Below, piece by piece: positions 1-12,300 of a stretch of 64,000 bases of DNA (position 1 is its first letter; each line of letters starts with the position of its first letter). This DNA comes from Liolophura sinensis (taxonomy: Eukaryota; Mollusca; Polyplacophora; Chitonida; Chitonidae), in the NCBI RefSeq assembly GCF_032854445.1, contig NC_088302.1, forward strand, positions 49,880,046 to 49,944,045, in the 5' to 3' direction. The notes beneath the pieces were generated by a model, which was not told where the DNA came from, did no database searches, and was given only the letters and a program-made list of their open reading frames with translations. The position numbers and the translations under genes are program-made.

Positions 1-246
1 TTACAAAGATGTTCCTCGATGCTTGAGCCTCTACATCTTGAGGTTTCTCTATGATGGAGCCTTTATAAAATAAATCTGGGACATAATGTAAAGAGGTTCT
101 GCTAGACACAGACCCATTACAACAAGGTTCTATGCTAAGGCCTTTTACAACATACAGTCCCTCTACAGGGAGGCCTCTAAATAATATAGTTGCTCCATAT
201 TCTGGTTCTCTGCTATGGGGAGGATGGGGCATTTTTCCCGGCTGCT

Positions 247-390
247 CTAGGCTGGGGCCTCTCGTGGCTCCACCAGTATTTCATTGATGCCCACGTAGGG
301 AGGCTGGGTGACAGCGTACAGGACAGCCTTAGCAATGTCTGTTGGCTCTAGGATTTTACAACTGCCACTTCCATCAAAGGCTTCCACTGC
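247..390 (-). CDS. A-T-R-SDR gene, last coding exon 26 (residues 1256-1302) and stop
   Basis: It encodes [18 protein letters not shown] and [10 protein letters not shown], the typical C-terminus of YdfG-like SDRs, ending with TAG at 247-249. No AATAAA is seen on the minus strand in the remaining 246 bp, so the 3' UTR probably runs past the left edge. Confidence 0.88.
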   Translation of the reverse strand, partial: AVEAFDGSGSCKILEPTDIAKAVLYAVTQPPYVGINEILVEPREAPA

Positions 391-3300
391 CTAGACAAAG
401 AAAAGAAAAAAACAAATGTTAACAAAAAATTATTATTCGCTTACAAGTAACAAGTAACATTCCCTTATAAGTGGCAAGGTCAAGTAACATCTACATACGG
501 TAAATGACCTACATGTAACATTTCACTTAAGATTATGTTTCAAATTTTACCTAATTCTGGGAGTTATTTTGATCTTAAGTTCAAATTGTTGTTCCTGCAA
601 CAGCCCTGATACTTGCAACTCGGCTCACCTCTTTGTCCGTGGAGAGATTGGGCAGTCCTGTGTTCACATCACCTGGCTGGATACATGTTACCCCGGATAC
701 CACTGTGACACACCTCCTGACGCAGGGCCTGAGAAAATCCCTCCACAAAGAACTTGGAACCTGAGTACACTGCTAGCCCAGGAAAGCTCTGTAGGCAGAA
801 TTAGTTAAACACACATTCTACTGTTTATCATACTGCTAAGACAAGCACTGGTTTGAAGTCACTGTAACAACGCCACCAAATACTAGTAGTGAGTACTTTC
901 AGTTAATAGACATAAAAGATTGATGTTAATGGAAACACTCTTGAAATCATTGCTTTATTAGCTTCTTTGTTTACTTGTGATATTTAACATCATTGCAGCA
1001 AATTTTTCCTACATTACAACCGCTTTCCCCTTTATAGTGCTGTCTCACTGCAACACATATAAAAACTTCCACAAACTCTTAAGATAGTTCAAACACAGAA
1101 AAAACAATTTGATTTGACAATTTAATAAAAATGTTAACTCAAAAACAAATATTTTGCTGTACATAGTGTCTTGCTTGATGTGAAAAAAAATACATTTTAT
1201 GTTTGGAAAATGAGATTTTTCCAATTCTGTGATATGGATTCCTTAGGCATGGTAACTTTCGATCTGTGCATTTGCTACACAGAAATATTCCTACATCAAC
1301 ACAAAATTTGGATTTTAGCTGAGCTGTCATGATGTGAAGTTTGTGGCACGTAATTCTGTACCCATATTCCTAAATACCCTAATTCTTCCCATCTTTGGAA
1401 CACCTGATCTGCTCTTTTTAACCAAAATCCGATAACTGTAGCCAGAATATTTAGTGTCTTTCCTTTCGCATGGTTGGTCCGTCTAATAAACAACATATTT
1501 ATGTTTAATTTTCACAAAAAAACTGGGAGAGAAATGCAATTCTTTCATTTCAGCCCTACTAATATCTCTCCTAATATTCAGAAGAATTTTTGCAATACAA
1601 AAAGAGAGTAGCTTACCTTTCTGCCAGCATCTGATGACATATTAACAATGTGACCTTTCCCGCGTTCTAGCATCTTGTCTAAAACAGCACCTACACCATT
1701 TACAACTCCCTGCAATCACAGAGCAATGGATTTTGTCATGAGGTACAAGAAATACACTGTTCATACATCTTTATATATAATGTAACTTAGTAGTAAAAAA
1801 TATGTACCAAACAGTGTTATTACAATTACTCTACTTACAGTTGTGAACTCCATGAATCCAGCTCTCTATTTCTCAGCTGCAGTTTATACAATGGCTGCCA
1901 ATATTATAGTGGGAGGAAACCGGGCAGCGCCAGTGGGAAACCCATGACCAACTAAAGGTTACTGACAGACCTTTCCACAAACGACCAACAGGAAGCCAAC
2001 ATGAGCTGGACTTTCATTCAAGCAACTGCACTGGTCAAACGTCATTGCGTTGCACTGGCATACTACCCAGCGGGCCAAAGAAGACCCTTGCCCTTGTATA
2101 GAGTACAAATCAAATAAATGAAAACTTGTACATCAAAAGATCAAAGAAACGCAGGGCCTCTAGCCCGTATACATACCTTACAGTTCACATCAATCGTTCT
2201 CTCCCACTCATCTTTATGGAGATTCTTCATGTAAGTGTAATACATCACACCAGCGTTGTTCACCAAGATGTCGACCGGACCAAATGTTAACTCGGTGTGA
2301 CTGACCAAGGCTTCCACCTGAGACAGTAGAGAAGTGTTCACGAGTGATGAACTGACCAAATCACCATTCACATCAGCTACTGAACCTTATCACTGTGTTT
2401 GTGTCTAGATGAAAGGATCTATAGGTTTCTTCCAAAAATAAAGTAGCAGAAAACCATCAAACGATGTCACATGACAGTCAGTGGTACGAATTTATACCTA
2501 ACTGTGTTACCTCCCTTTGGCTGTGGTGCTGTGGCAGGTCTGTGTGTAAAATTGCAGCTTTTGCTCGTGCCAGCTCAGTCTGGACCACGCAGTGCGCCGT
2601 TACACCGAGTGAGCTACAGGGTCCCACTCTTCAGGTAATCAGGCAATTCATTGTTTCAAGGTGTTGGTGAATTATTTTATCACCCGGTTTTATAGTTCAG
2701 GTCAATTAACAACTGTGAGTCTGGCTGCAAGTGCTACATACACAAGTGCATTCTTAGTCATCATTCAGCTGCCACTAGTCAATGTAGCAGGTAATTTCAG
2801 CTCTTGCTGAAAGGTTCGACATAAGTAGAATAAAAAACTATTTCAAGTATGTATTTTATATCTTTGCATTGTAGTTATATTGGAATTTGTATGAAAAAAA
2901 AACAGAAAAAGAATGAAAAATTTATCTTAAAATTGATATTTTATTGCTTGAGGAAAAGTCAGAAATATTTAGGCATGGGTGATGGGTTTACCTCTTAACT
3001 GTAAAAGGTGTAGGGACAGTGTGATATTTAAATGAAACAACTCACTGTTTGGATATGAGTAGTGCATTTTGTGATACATGATGACTACTGTGTGATACAT
3101 TCTGTATTTTCACGTTTTATGCTGTTATAATAAACAGTGGGGTATCTGAAAGCGCCCAGGGTTCTTCTTGTTTTGCATCTATCCCGACCAGTCAGTGACA
3201 ACTGTGTATAGGCATACAAAGTTAAGAATACAACAAGCAACATTTTGTCAAAAATACATGAATTTCAATCTAAAAAAAACATGCAATCTTGGTTCTTATC

Positions 3301-6300
3301 ACTCATAAATATCATAACATCATAATTACAAGAAATTGACTTTTTACATGCTGAATAAATGAAAACTCATAGATAATGTTTAAACCATGTAGTTCAATTT
3401 TCAAAGCTGAACCCAACAAAATTTTATTCAAAGGTCAGTTCGACTCAGATAAACTTGGGCCAATCTGTAACAAGAACATGTGTGTGTTCCTGGAGTTCAC
3501 ATTGTCGCCATAACTGCTCTCTAGGACATGTTCTTTAAGGATACATGAAAAGGAACTCTAAAACAAAGATTATGTTTCTATGCCAAGTGAAGAATGTTAT
3601 GCCACTCTGAGGGTATTTTTATACCTGTTAAATACCCCCCTATATTGCGCACATTTTCCGTCAGCGGTTGGATTTTTTCGGAAATTATGTCATTTTCAAC
3701 ACCCCCGAAGTGCCCTGAGCCCGGTGAACCATGTCGCTACAGCGTGGGCAAGGTGACATGCACACAGATATTGCATGCCTTCTTCCTGCCAGCTTAGCAA
3801 TTTATTCCGAGGTCAAAATGTTTGATATTTCGTGTCTTTTGAGTGATGATCTCAGTACAAATTTAGGTCCTTCAGTAAGATATAAAGGTGTGAAATGTAC
3901 TAAGATTACATTTAAAAACATTGTAACACATTACAGAAGTGAACAAACAATCAACTGGTCAATGTAATATTTTTCATGCCATGAACTAAATCTGAGATCA
4001 GATTTTTTATTTTGTGCTCTTAAAAATGTATGTCTGATTAAACATTATCACCCCCGATATTTTTTCATAAGGTCAAAGACGCCTTTGGTAGGCCTCCTTC
4101 ACAACTTTTTCTTTCCTCATATTACCATCCAGTGTGGCAGCCTTTAGAACAAACCCTAGTCTGCCCAAACTCAAATATGTTTAGTCTACATTACTTAAGA
4201 CCAACTAACTAATATGCCTTAATATGCATACATGTTTCTTCAAATCAACTAAAAGTGCTATAAAGTATGCTTATGCTTGCTTGCATCTTTGTACCTCCTC
4301 CCTGTTAGTGACATCTGTCTTCACGCATAGAACTGTTCCCCCAGACTTCTCAATCTTTACTCTGTTTTGCTCCAGTCTATCTGTGCGTCTTGCTGCCATG
4401 ACAACCTGAGCTCCAGCCTCTGCCAGGGCTTCAGAAATGGCAGCCCCAATCCCGCTGGAGGCTCCAGTAACCACAGCAACATAGTCATTCAGAGGTTTGT
4501 TGTCTGTGAAGTAACAAGTAACAAGCATTCACTAAATTGCTTGAAATATAACAGAAGGAAATATCTTAACTGTCTTAACTTGGACTATCTAGAAACAAGA
4601 CAAGATTCTAGAAACACAGAAATCAGAAAAACTGCTGGCTCTGTGCTTTCATGATTAAATTGTCTCCACAAAAACTTAATTCTTTCTATTAAGTATCAAA
4701 ATGATTTGCAACAATGATTACAATTATACATGTATTTCTCCCTCTATTAGAAAAATATATACAGGCATGTGTTGGCTTTCTGCCAAATGACACATATAAA
4801 TTGAGTTACAGGTATTTATATGGCCAATATTAGCTGTGTCCACTTGGTTAACAGTGATAAGAATTGCTGAAAACAGCATCCAAGTAAAATCAGCTATTTA
4901 ACCCACATACATGTTCAGGATGGGTCACAGCGTGGTAACAGCATACTAAAGTTCATATACCTGCCATGCTTTTTATTTGCACTTCTAATCAGGTCAACTG
5001 CAGTGCTGTGGCGGGTAACATAATGGGACACAATCTTATCTCACCAAGGGGAGACAACCTTGTTAACTTTTCAATCTTGTATCTTCTTAAATTCAACATT
5101 AGGACACAGACCCCCATTACAACTTCCGTTTTTCGGTAGGGAGGAATGTAATTCTGTGTATTTTAGGGTGTAAAGTCTTTTTTTGCTGCCAGTCTGCTGT
5201 TTTTGGAGTACAGGTGCATGCTTGGTATCAAAATGATGGAAATTGCCTAAGCTTTGGGCAGGTATGAGTTTTAATGATAAGTTTGAAATTCTGGGCGAGA
5301 GGACACAAGGAGACAGGTGGTGATGAGGCTGTGGGTGACATCCCCTTGGCATTGCTCGGCACCCCTCCCAGCTGCCGGGGTAGAAAGGTCCAGATTTTGA
5401 CGGTCAACCTATGTCAAGATTTTTATGGCTTCTTTCTCTCAGGCTGGGCCTGGTATGGACGAAGCTTATTGGCCACAGAATGTTTGGGACTGAGCTACAG
5501 TGCTAAACGTTAACATTGTTGCTTATGGAAAACTAATGGGGGTCTGTGGCCATTACCAAATAAATTATATATACATACATATATTTTTTTTAAAATATGT
5601 ATAAAACAATTACCAATTCTCTCCAGTTTTTAATGGTTCTATCTTTAGAAGTAAGGCAGTTTGAAAGATGAAATATGAATCATGACAGTGCACTGAAAAT
5701 GCCTGCAACACTTCGGGGTCTTTTTTTTTTCTTTTTTTCATTTTAAGTCAGACAACATAAAATAACAGGATATGAGAAGATGCCTGGGCTTGAGTTTTCT
5801 TGCACATATATTTACTGTATATACTGTATCTGTTTCTCTGCTGGTCACATCACAGACTAATTTTAGGCCATCTGTTTTTAAGATGTGGCAATGGTTTCCT
5901 AAGAGCATAGCCCAGTTTCCCCAATCCTTCAACCTTTTCGCAAGTTTGCAACGTGTTTATTAGGCATATTCTGAGGGCATTACTCTGCGTAGACTGATAA
6001 AATTATACTTTTTGTGAAGCCCTGAAATCTAACAACCCAAGCAATTTAGTTTTGTCTCCAAAATTAAATGAAAAAAATTGCACTGAAAGTTGCTCTTTCA
6101 TAGGTGAAAAAGTTGAGGAATTAGAGCATAATTCCTTATTTATTTGATTGGAGCCTTTTCACCATACTCAATAATATCAAGAACATCTACAAAGGTGGCC
6201 AGTCTTAAGGTGGGAGGAAACCAAACAGAGCCCAGGGAACTTCATGGCCATCCGTAGGGTACTGTCACACAATTAGGGTGGGCATATTGTAAATATATTA

Positions 6301-9300
6301 TATCCACTTACTGTATTCACCTTAAAAATTCAGGCGCAAAAATCTGAAAACTTAGACTTTTACAGTAGACTATCACTCTACCTTCCAAAAAAATCCAAAA
6401 CGCCTAAGATCAACAGAACTATCAAAATAAGGCAAAATGAGTAACATTGCCGTCAAAGAAACATTAGGTCAAATACTATAAGTCATACCAGCATGTTGAG
6501 AGGGTATACAGTCTGATATTTCACCATAAAGATCAATATCTTCTTGAATTAATACCGGTACTTCAACCCACGCATGTTCTTTTTCCTTGGCCGCTTTGAG
6601 AAATTATCCTTTGAGGCTGTATTCCTCACCTATTTGCAAAATGTGGTGAAATTATAAAAGGTAGACTGACCGATCAGTAGCCTAGAATTTTCTCTGGATT
6701 GTGATAAAGTGGGATATTTCAGTTTCCCTCAACTAAGACCGTCTTTTCATATCTGCAGGTTTGTACTCACAAAAGTAAGAGGAGACCTTCCTGGGAGGCG
6801 GCACAATCCCCTGTTCTACCAAACCGTCAAAGTACTGCTTGAGCTGTTTAGAGTCCAGGGCTGGGTACTTCATGCCCAGCTGGTCTAACGCCTGCCTAAA
6901 CTCTGTGTTCTCGTAGGTGCTCAAGCGGGAAAAGTAACTCTCATCTCTGAAAATAATCACAGACAGACATTAAATAAAGTGAAGATAAAACAAAACTAAT
7001 CACAATAATAAGGTTAAGTCAAGAGTGAGCGAGTGCTTAGGTACTTAACAATTTTTCAGTCATATGACGACGAAGGAATCCTTAGGGTGCATGTAATGTG
7101 CCTCCTTGTTGCAGGACGGGTTTCCACCACTCTTTTATCTAGTGCTCCTTCACTGAGATGACTTATCGAAGGCAAGTAAGCCGCCCCGCCCGAACCTTTA
7201 TACTGATAAGGGTCAACCAGTCGTTGCACTATCCCCTTCATGCTAAACGCCAAGCAAGGATGTTACAACTTCCTCTTTTAAAGTCTTAAGTGTGACTTGA
7301 CCCAGGATTGACCCTGGATCTACTGCTCCTGAAGCAGGGTTCGCATGCCTGACGGCCCAAAAAATTCAAGGACTTTTCAAGTACTTAAATTACAAATTCA
7401 AGTAGCCGAAATGACAGTCACAATCTACACTTTAGCGTACAAACTGCGACAACAGGCGCAGCTTGAATATTTTTTTAGGTCATTTGGTACAGCCATGCCG
7501 TGGCATTTGACCGGTAAGCAGCCTTGTCTTGGTGCCATAACCTTCAGTCGGTGCAGACATCACTGATAATCAGATAACCTATCATTGATTTTCCACTGTC
7601 TGTCACATTTCCGCACAAGACACGTGTTTGTAAACAGCATCGCTGTCAGTTGCGAGTAGTCCAGGGCAGACTTACCCATACTGGAGACATCTATACTTCG
7701 GAGACACAATTGCAAGTATGTTAGATTGACACTGCTGGCGTCGTGCTCGAGCCAGTCCTTGAAATCTGGGAACTGCAGCCATTCATCGCTAAAACGACAG
7801 TTGCCTGGCATTTCTAATGCTTTTTTTCACACACCAAATCACTCTTGATGACTACAGCGTAAGTTCTTACCGCCAAACCAAAAAATGGTAATCTTAGCCC
7901 TCTGGCGGAGAAAAGCCTGTAGTGGTGCAAAACTACGACCGCATACATACCACTGGTGGCCACTTTAGGTGCATGCCCGTTGCCAGTTGATTCACAGCTG
8001 ATTCCATAAAAATGGTCAAATTCAAGTACTTTCCAGTCCTTGAATTACCAAAATTAAATTCAAGTACTTTCAAGGTTTTCAAGGACCCGTGCGAATGCTG
8101 TACCAACTGTGCTATCGAGGCCAGTAGGTTAAGTCAAGATCAAACTAATCACAGACAGACCTTTTAGGTCAAGATAAAACTATTCACAAAAACGGCTTAC
8201 GTTGAGATAAGAGCAAAGTAATTACAGAAAATGAAGTCAACATATAATCAAACTAAATTCGCTCTTAATTTTAATCACTGACAGATATAGCCAGTGGAGT
8301 ATGATGAACATTCTGGTTCTGAACTTTGGATGTAGACTGAATTCAGGGCTTATATCTCAACAAATACAGGCAGTCAGCACAGTAATGAAATTTATTTATT
8401 TATTTATTTGATTGGTGTTTTACGCCGTACTCAAGAATATTTCACTTATACGACGGCGGCCAGCATTATGGTGAGTGGAAACCGGACAGAGCCCGGGGGA
8501 AACCCACGACCATGTGCAGGTTGCTGACAGACCTTCCCACGTATGGCCGGAGAGGAAGCCAGCATGAGCTGGGCTTGAACTCACAGCGACCGCATTGGTG
8601 AGAGACTCCTGGGTCATTATGTGTGCTAGCACTCTAACCGACTGAGCCACGGAGGCCCCCCAGTAATGAAATAGTTGTTTATTTATTTGATTGATGTTTT
8701 ACACCATACTCAAGAATATTTCACTTATACAACGGTGGCCAGCATTATGGTGGGAGGAAACCGGGCAGAGCCCGGGGGAACCCACAACCATCCGCAGGTC
8801 GCTGGCAGACCTTCACACATACGTTCAGAGAGGAAGCCAGCATAAGCTGGACTTGAACTCATTGGTGGGAGGCTCCTTGGTCATTGCTCCATGCTGGTGT
8901 GCTAACCTCCTTGGCCACACAGGTCTCTACTAATGCAATAAAGGCAGAATAAATTGCCATGGTAGCTGAATTCAAGATGTTGCAAAATGATGAGGAAAAA
9001 AAAAATGGTGAAAAAAAAACAAAAAAGTTACAAAGTTACAATCTTGTGATACCTTAATGTGGAATCCAGAAGTCGCTTCAACAGTCCATTATCACCTTCT
9101 GTCACATCATCTTCTACACTGGAAACAAAGAGAGAGAATCAGTCATTTGTGTTGTTTACCACAGACCATTATCACCTTCTGTCACATCATCTTCTACACT
9201 GGAAACAAAGAGAGAGAATCAGTCATTCACGTTGTTTACTACAGACCATTATCACCTTCTGTCACATCATCTTCTACACTGGAAACAAAGAGAGAGAATC

Positions 9301-12300
9301 AGTCATTTGTGTTGTTTACCACAGACCATCAGTTTACCACATTATACATCATACCACTGACCCTTAAGGTGGACTACATGTACATGCTGTACTCGAGGTA
9401 AACGAAAAAGACTATGATTATTTTTGATTTTGATTATTTAACTGTGGCTTGATTGTGTACTTCAGGATATTTTTGTTATATGATGGACATCATCAACCTT
9501 TTCGCATATCAAAAAGAGTACATGTAACTTTTAATGCAATTTATGCACAGTTTTAATTTGTTTTGGGGAACAAAACCACATTATTTGGATTGGCCAATTT
9601 CAGGTCTTCACAAAAAAGTATGGTTTTATCAGTGAACACAGAATACTGCCTACAGAATATGCTTGAATAAACACCTTGCAAACATGTGAAACGGTTGAAG
9701 AATTACAGTAAGCAGAACCAGTGGGAGCTGAGCTTCATCAAACAGCAGCAAGGGAAAAATCAGCTGTACACAGTTTAAGGATGTCCCAAAATGAGAATAA
9801 AGCATTGTGTTTCCTCCCTTTTAAAATTTTTTTAGCTTAAAAAAGAAAAATAAAGAAACATAAAGGTACCTCTGATCAAATTTCTAGTGGCCCAACTATG
9901 AAAACCTTTTATTGTTTTCTTACTTTCCTTTAGCATAAAGGTGATAAAACTTTTATTCAAATTTAAACACTTTGCACCCAACCTTTATCAGAAATAGAAA
10001 ATATCCCCAACTGGATAAAAACCCTTTCCTTTGAATTTGAACACTTACAAACTGTATCTGTGAAATACCTACAGTCAATCATGAAAGATCTCCATGCCTG
10101 ATGGGACTAGAATCCTCTCCATCAAAAAAATGAAAAACTGTCTCTGACAGCAGCTTATTTTCTTAGGATGCATGCAAATTAAGGGAGCCAGCTAACTTAC
10201 GTCTTGCACCATTCAGGGTATTTGGCGAATGTTTGCGGGTAACCATGGCTGTTCATCCATTCAAACAACCACCTAGCAGAGAAAAAGAAATATTAACCAG
10301 GTAAGACAGCATCAGGCAACATCAAAAGGTATTCTAATACAAACATGATAAACAACATCCACAATGAGGAAGAACAAGTGATAATTTGAAATTACTGGAG
10401 TATTCAGCACACCTCAATACCCTCTTGCACTCAGACAACTAAGTGAATGGCCACTGTTAAATGATATTGACCGACCAGCCCACGTCATAAAAAAAACTGA
10501 CAGACAGACAGACAGACAGAGCGATGGTCACAGCTACAAAGTATCAGTAATGTCCTACCTAGAATTGAGTGGCTTAGTATTGATTATGTGGAAGACCTTG
10601 CCAATGGCCAGCTGTAAGTTCTGTGTCAGCTTGACAATGGCCGAAGCAGCAAAGTCGACAGGTGTCATCTCCACATTCCATGTAAGTTCTGGAGCGAGGC
10701 CTAAGCAAGCACAGGCGCGAAGGATAAGCAAGGTAAAGTCCTGAGGGTTCCAGTAGGCAGTCTGGCTGTCACCAGACATGTTACCTGCAGTTAACAGAAA
10801 CAGGAAAATGTAACAGAAACAGGAAAATATAACAAATTTTCATGATGCAATATATCTATTCAAATTCATGGGAGGACATTATTTTCAGGAAATATCATCA
10901 GGTGTTCAGGGAGAAATGAACTGTGAGTAAATCACAGGGTATACAGGGGATGACCTCTTGACAGTCTGTGAATTTAGGGTATAAGTACGGGGCAAATCGA
11001 CACAAAACCGCTTCTTGGGTGCGTAGATTGACTTAGCCGGTCTGTACATACCTTATATGTTAAAATTGGATCATTATTTGCCAAAATATCGCCAAATTTC
11101 TAAAGACTTTCGTTATCACCGGCTTAACACAAAAACACTGTGGTTCACACAAAAAATAGGATTTGATCGTTCACGAAGACAGAAACACACTTACAATATT
11201 AGTTATAATATTACATATTAGGCCTAGGTTACAAGGTTACATTTGATTTTAATGCACAGATTATGAGAACGCATACAAAATATATAACTGGTCATTCAAT
11301 ATTGATTTAAGAACGTTAAATATGGATATATACAGAGTTAACAAAATCAAAGTGTCACTTTCTGGTTCAAGTCCAGGTCTCTCTTTTCAGCGAAAACAAA
11401 TGTATGCATAGATTAATCTTAAGAGATGTATGCCGTGGAGATGCTACCATATTTGAACATATGAAGTACAGTACAAGTAAACAGCGTTTTTGTCAATGTC
11501 AATGTATATATCAATGTCAATGTGTAGGATTCCTATGCTTCACATACTTTCAGACATATAAATGCCAAAATGGTTACTCCAGATACATCATTCTACTGTG
11601 CCTGATTATCTTCTAGTTTCACTGAACAATTTTTTATATATGTATATAACTTACTATTTATTTAATTGATTTTTTATGCCATACTCAAGTATATTTCACT
11701 CACACAATGGCGACCAGCATTATGGTGGGAGGAAACCAGGCTGAGCCTGGGGGAAACACACAACTACCCACAAGCTGCTGGCAGATGTTCCCACAAACAA
11801 ACCTCGTAAAAGCTGGGCATGAACTCGCATTGACCGCATTGGTGAGAGGCTCCTGGGTTATTGCGCCTTTCTGACGTGCTAAGCAACTCAGCAACAGAAG
11901 CAAACATTCTGGAGGAGTCTCAAGCATAACAAACTTAGTCATAATTCGATTGCAAATTAATTGTCGTCAAGTATTCAATGCCCCCCTTCCAGTCAAATTG
12001 TGAACAGATCAACCTACTTATGTATAAAATTTTTAAAATTATAATGCTCCATAAAAGTGATCATTGATGTTTTATCTTGAAAGGTCTGTGCGTAACTTGC
12101 TAGAATACTTTTATATAGTCCTGCCTGATGGCACCATGGGGGGGGGGGGGGGGGGTGTTACTCGTGGCTCACAGTTTGCAGACACTTGTTAGGAACCTCT
12201 AAACATTTAGCAGACACATGTGTACTCACAGCAGCTAATCCCCCCTCAGTGAGATAATCCCCCTAATCTGAGGGAACCAATAAAACATGACTCTTTGTTC

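Noticed and set aside
569-808. Plus-strand 79-residue open frame
   Set aside because: It lies antisense over SDR exon 25, whose minus-strand translation is clearly conserved.
2464-2670. tRNA-like or SINE-like fragment with GAGTGAGCTACAGGGTCCC
   Set aside because: Only one short block resembles a tRNA head and no body or tail could be matched.
4295-4528. Independent SDR gene starting at ATG 4528
   Set aside because: Possible, but the exon has a good CACAG acceptor at 4504, its phase fits the upstream exon exactly, and no promoter signal is seen. Kept only as an alternative.
8500-8660. tRNA gene on the minus strand
   Set aside because: A and B boxes are present but the sequence cannot fold a full tRNA and is followed by a SINE body and target duplication.
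9057-9401. Plus-strand 114-residue repetitive open frame
   Set aside because: It results from the 80-bp triplication read in the wrong direction; the minus strand carries the real exon.
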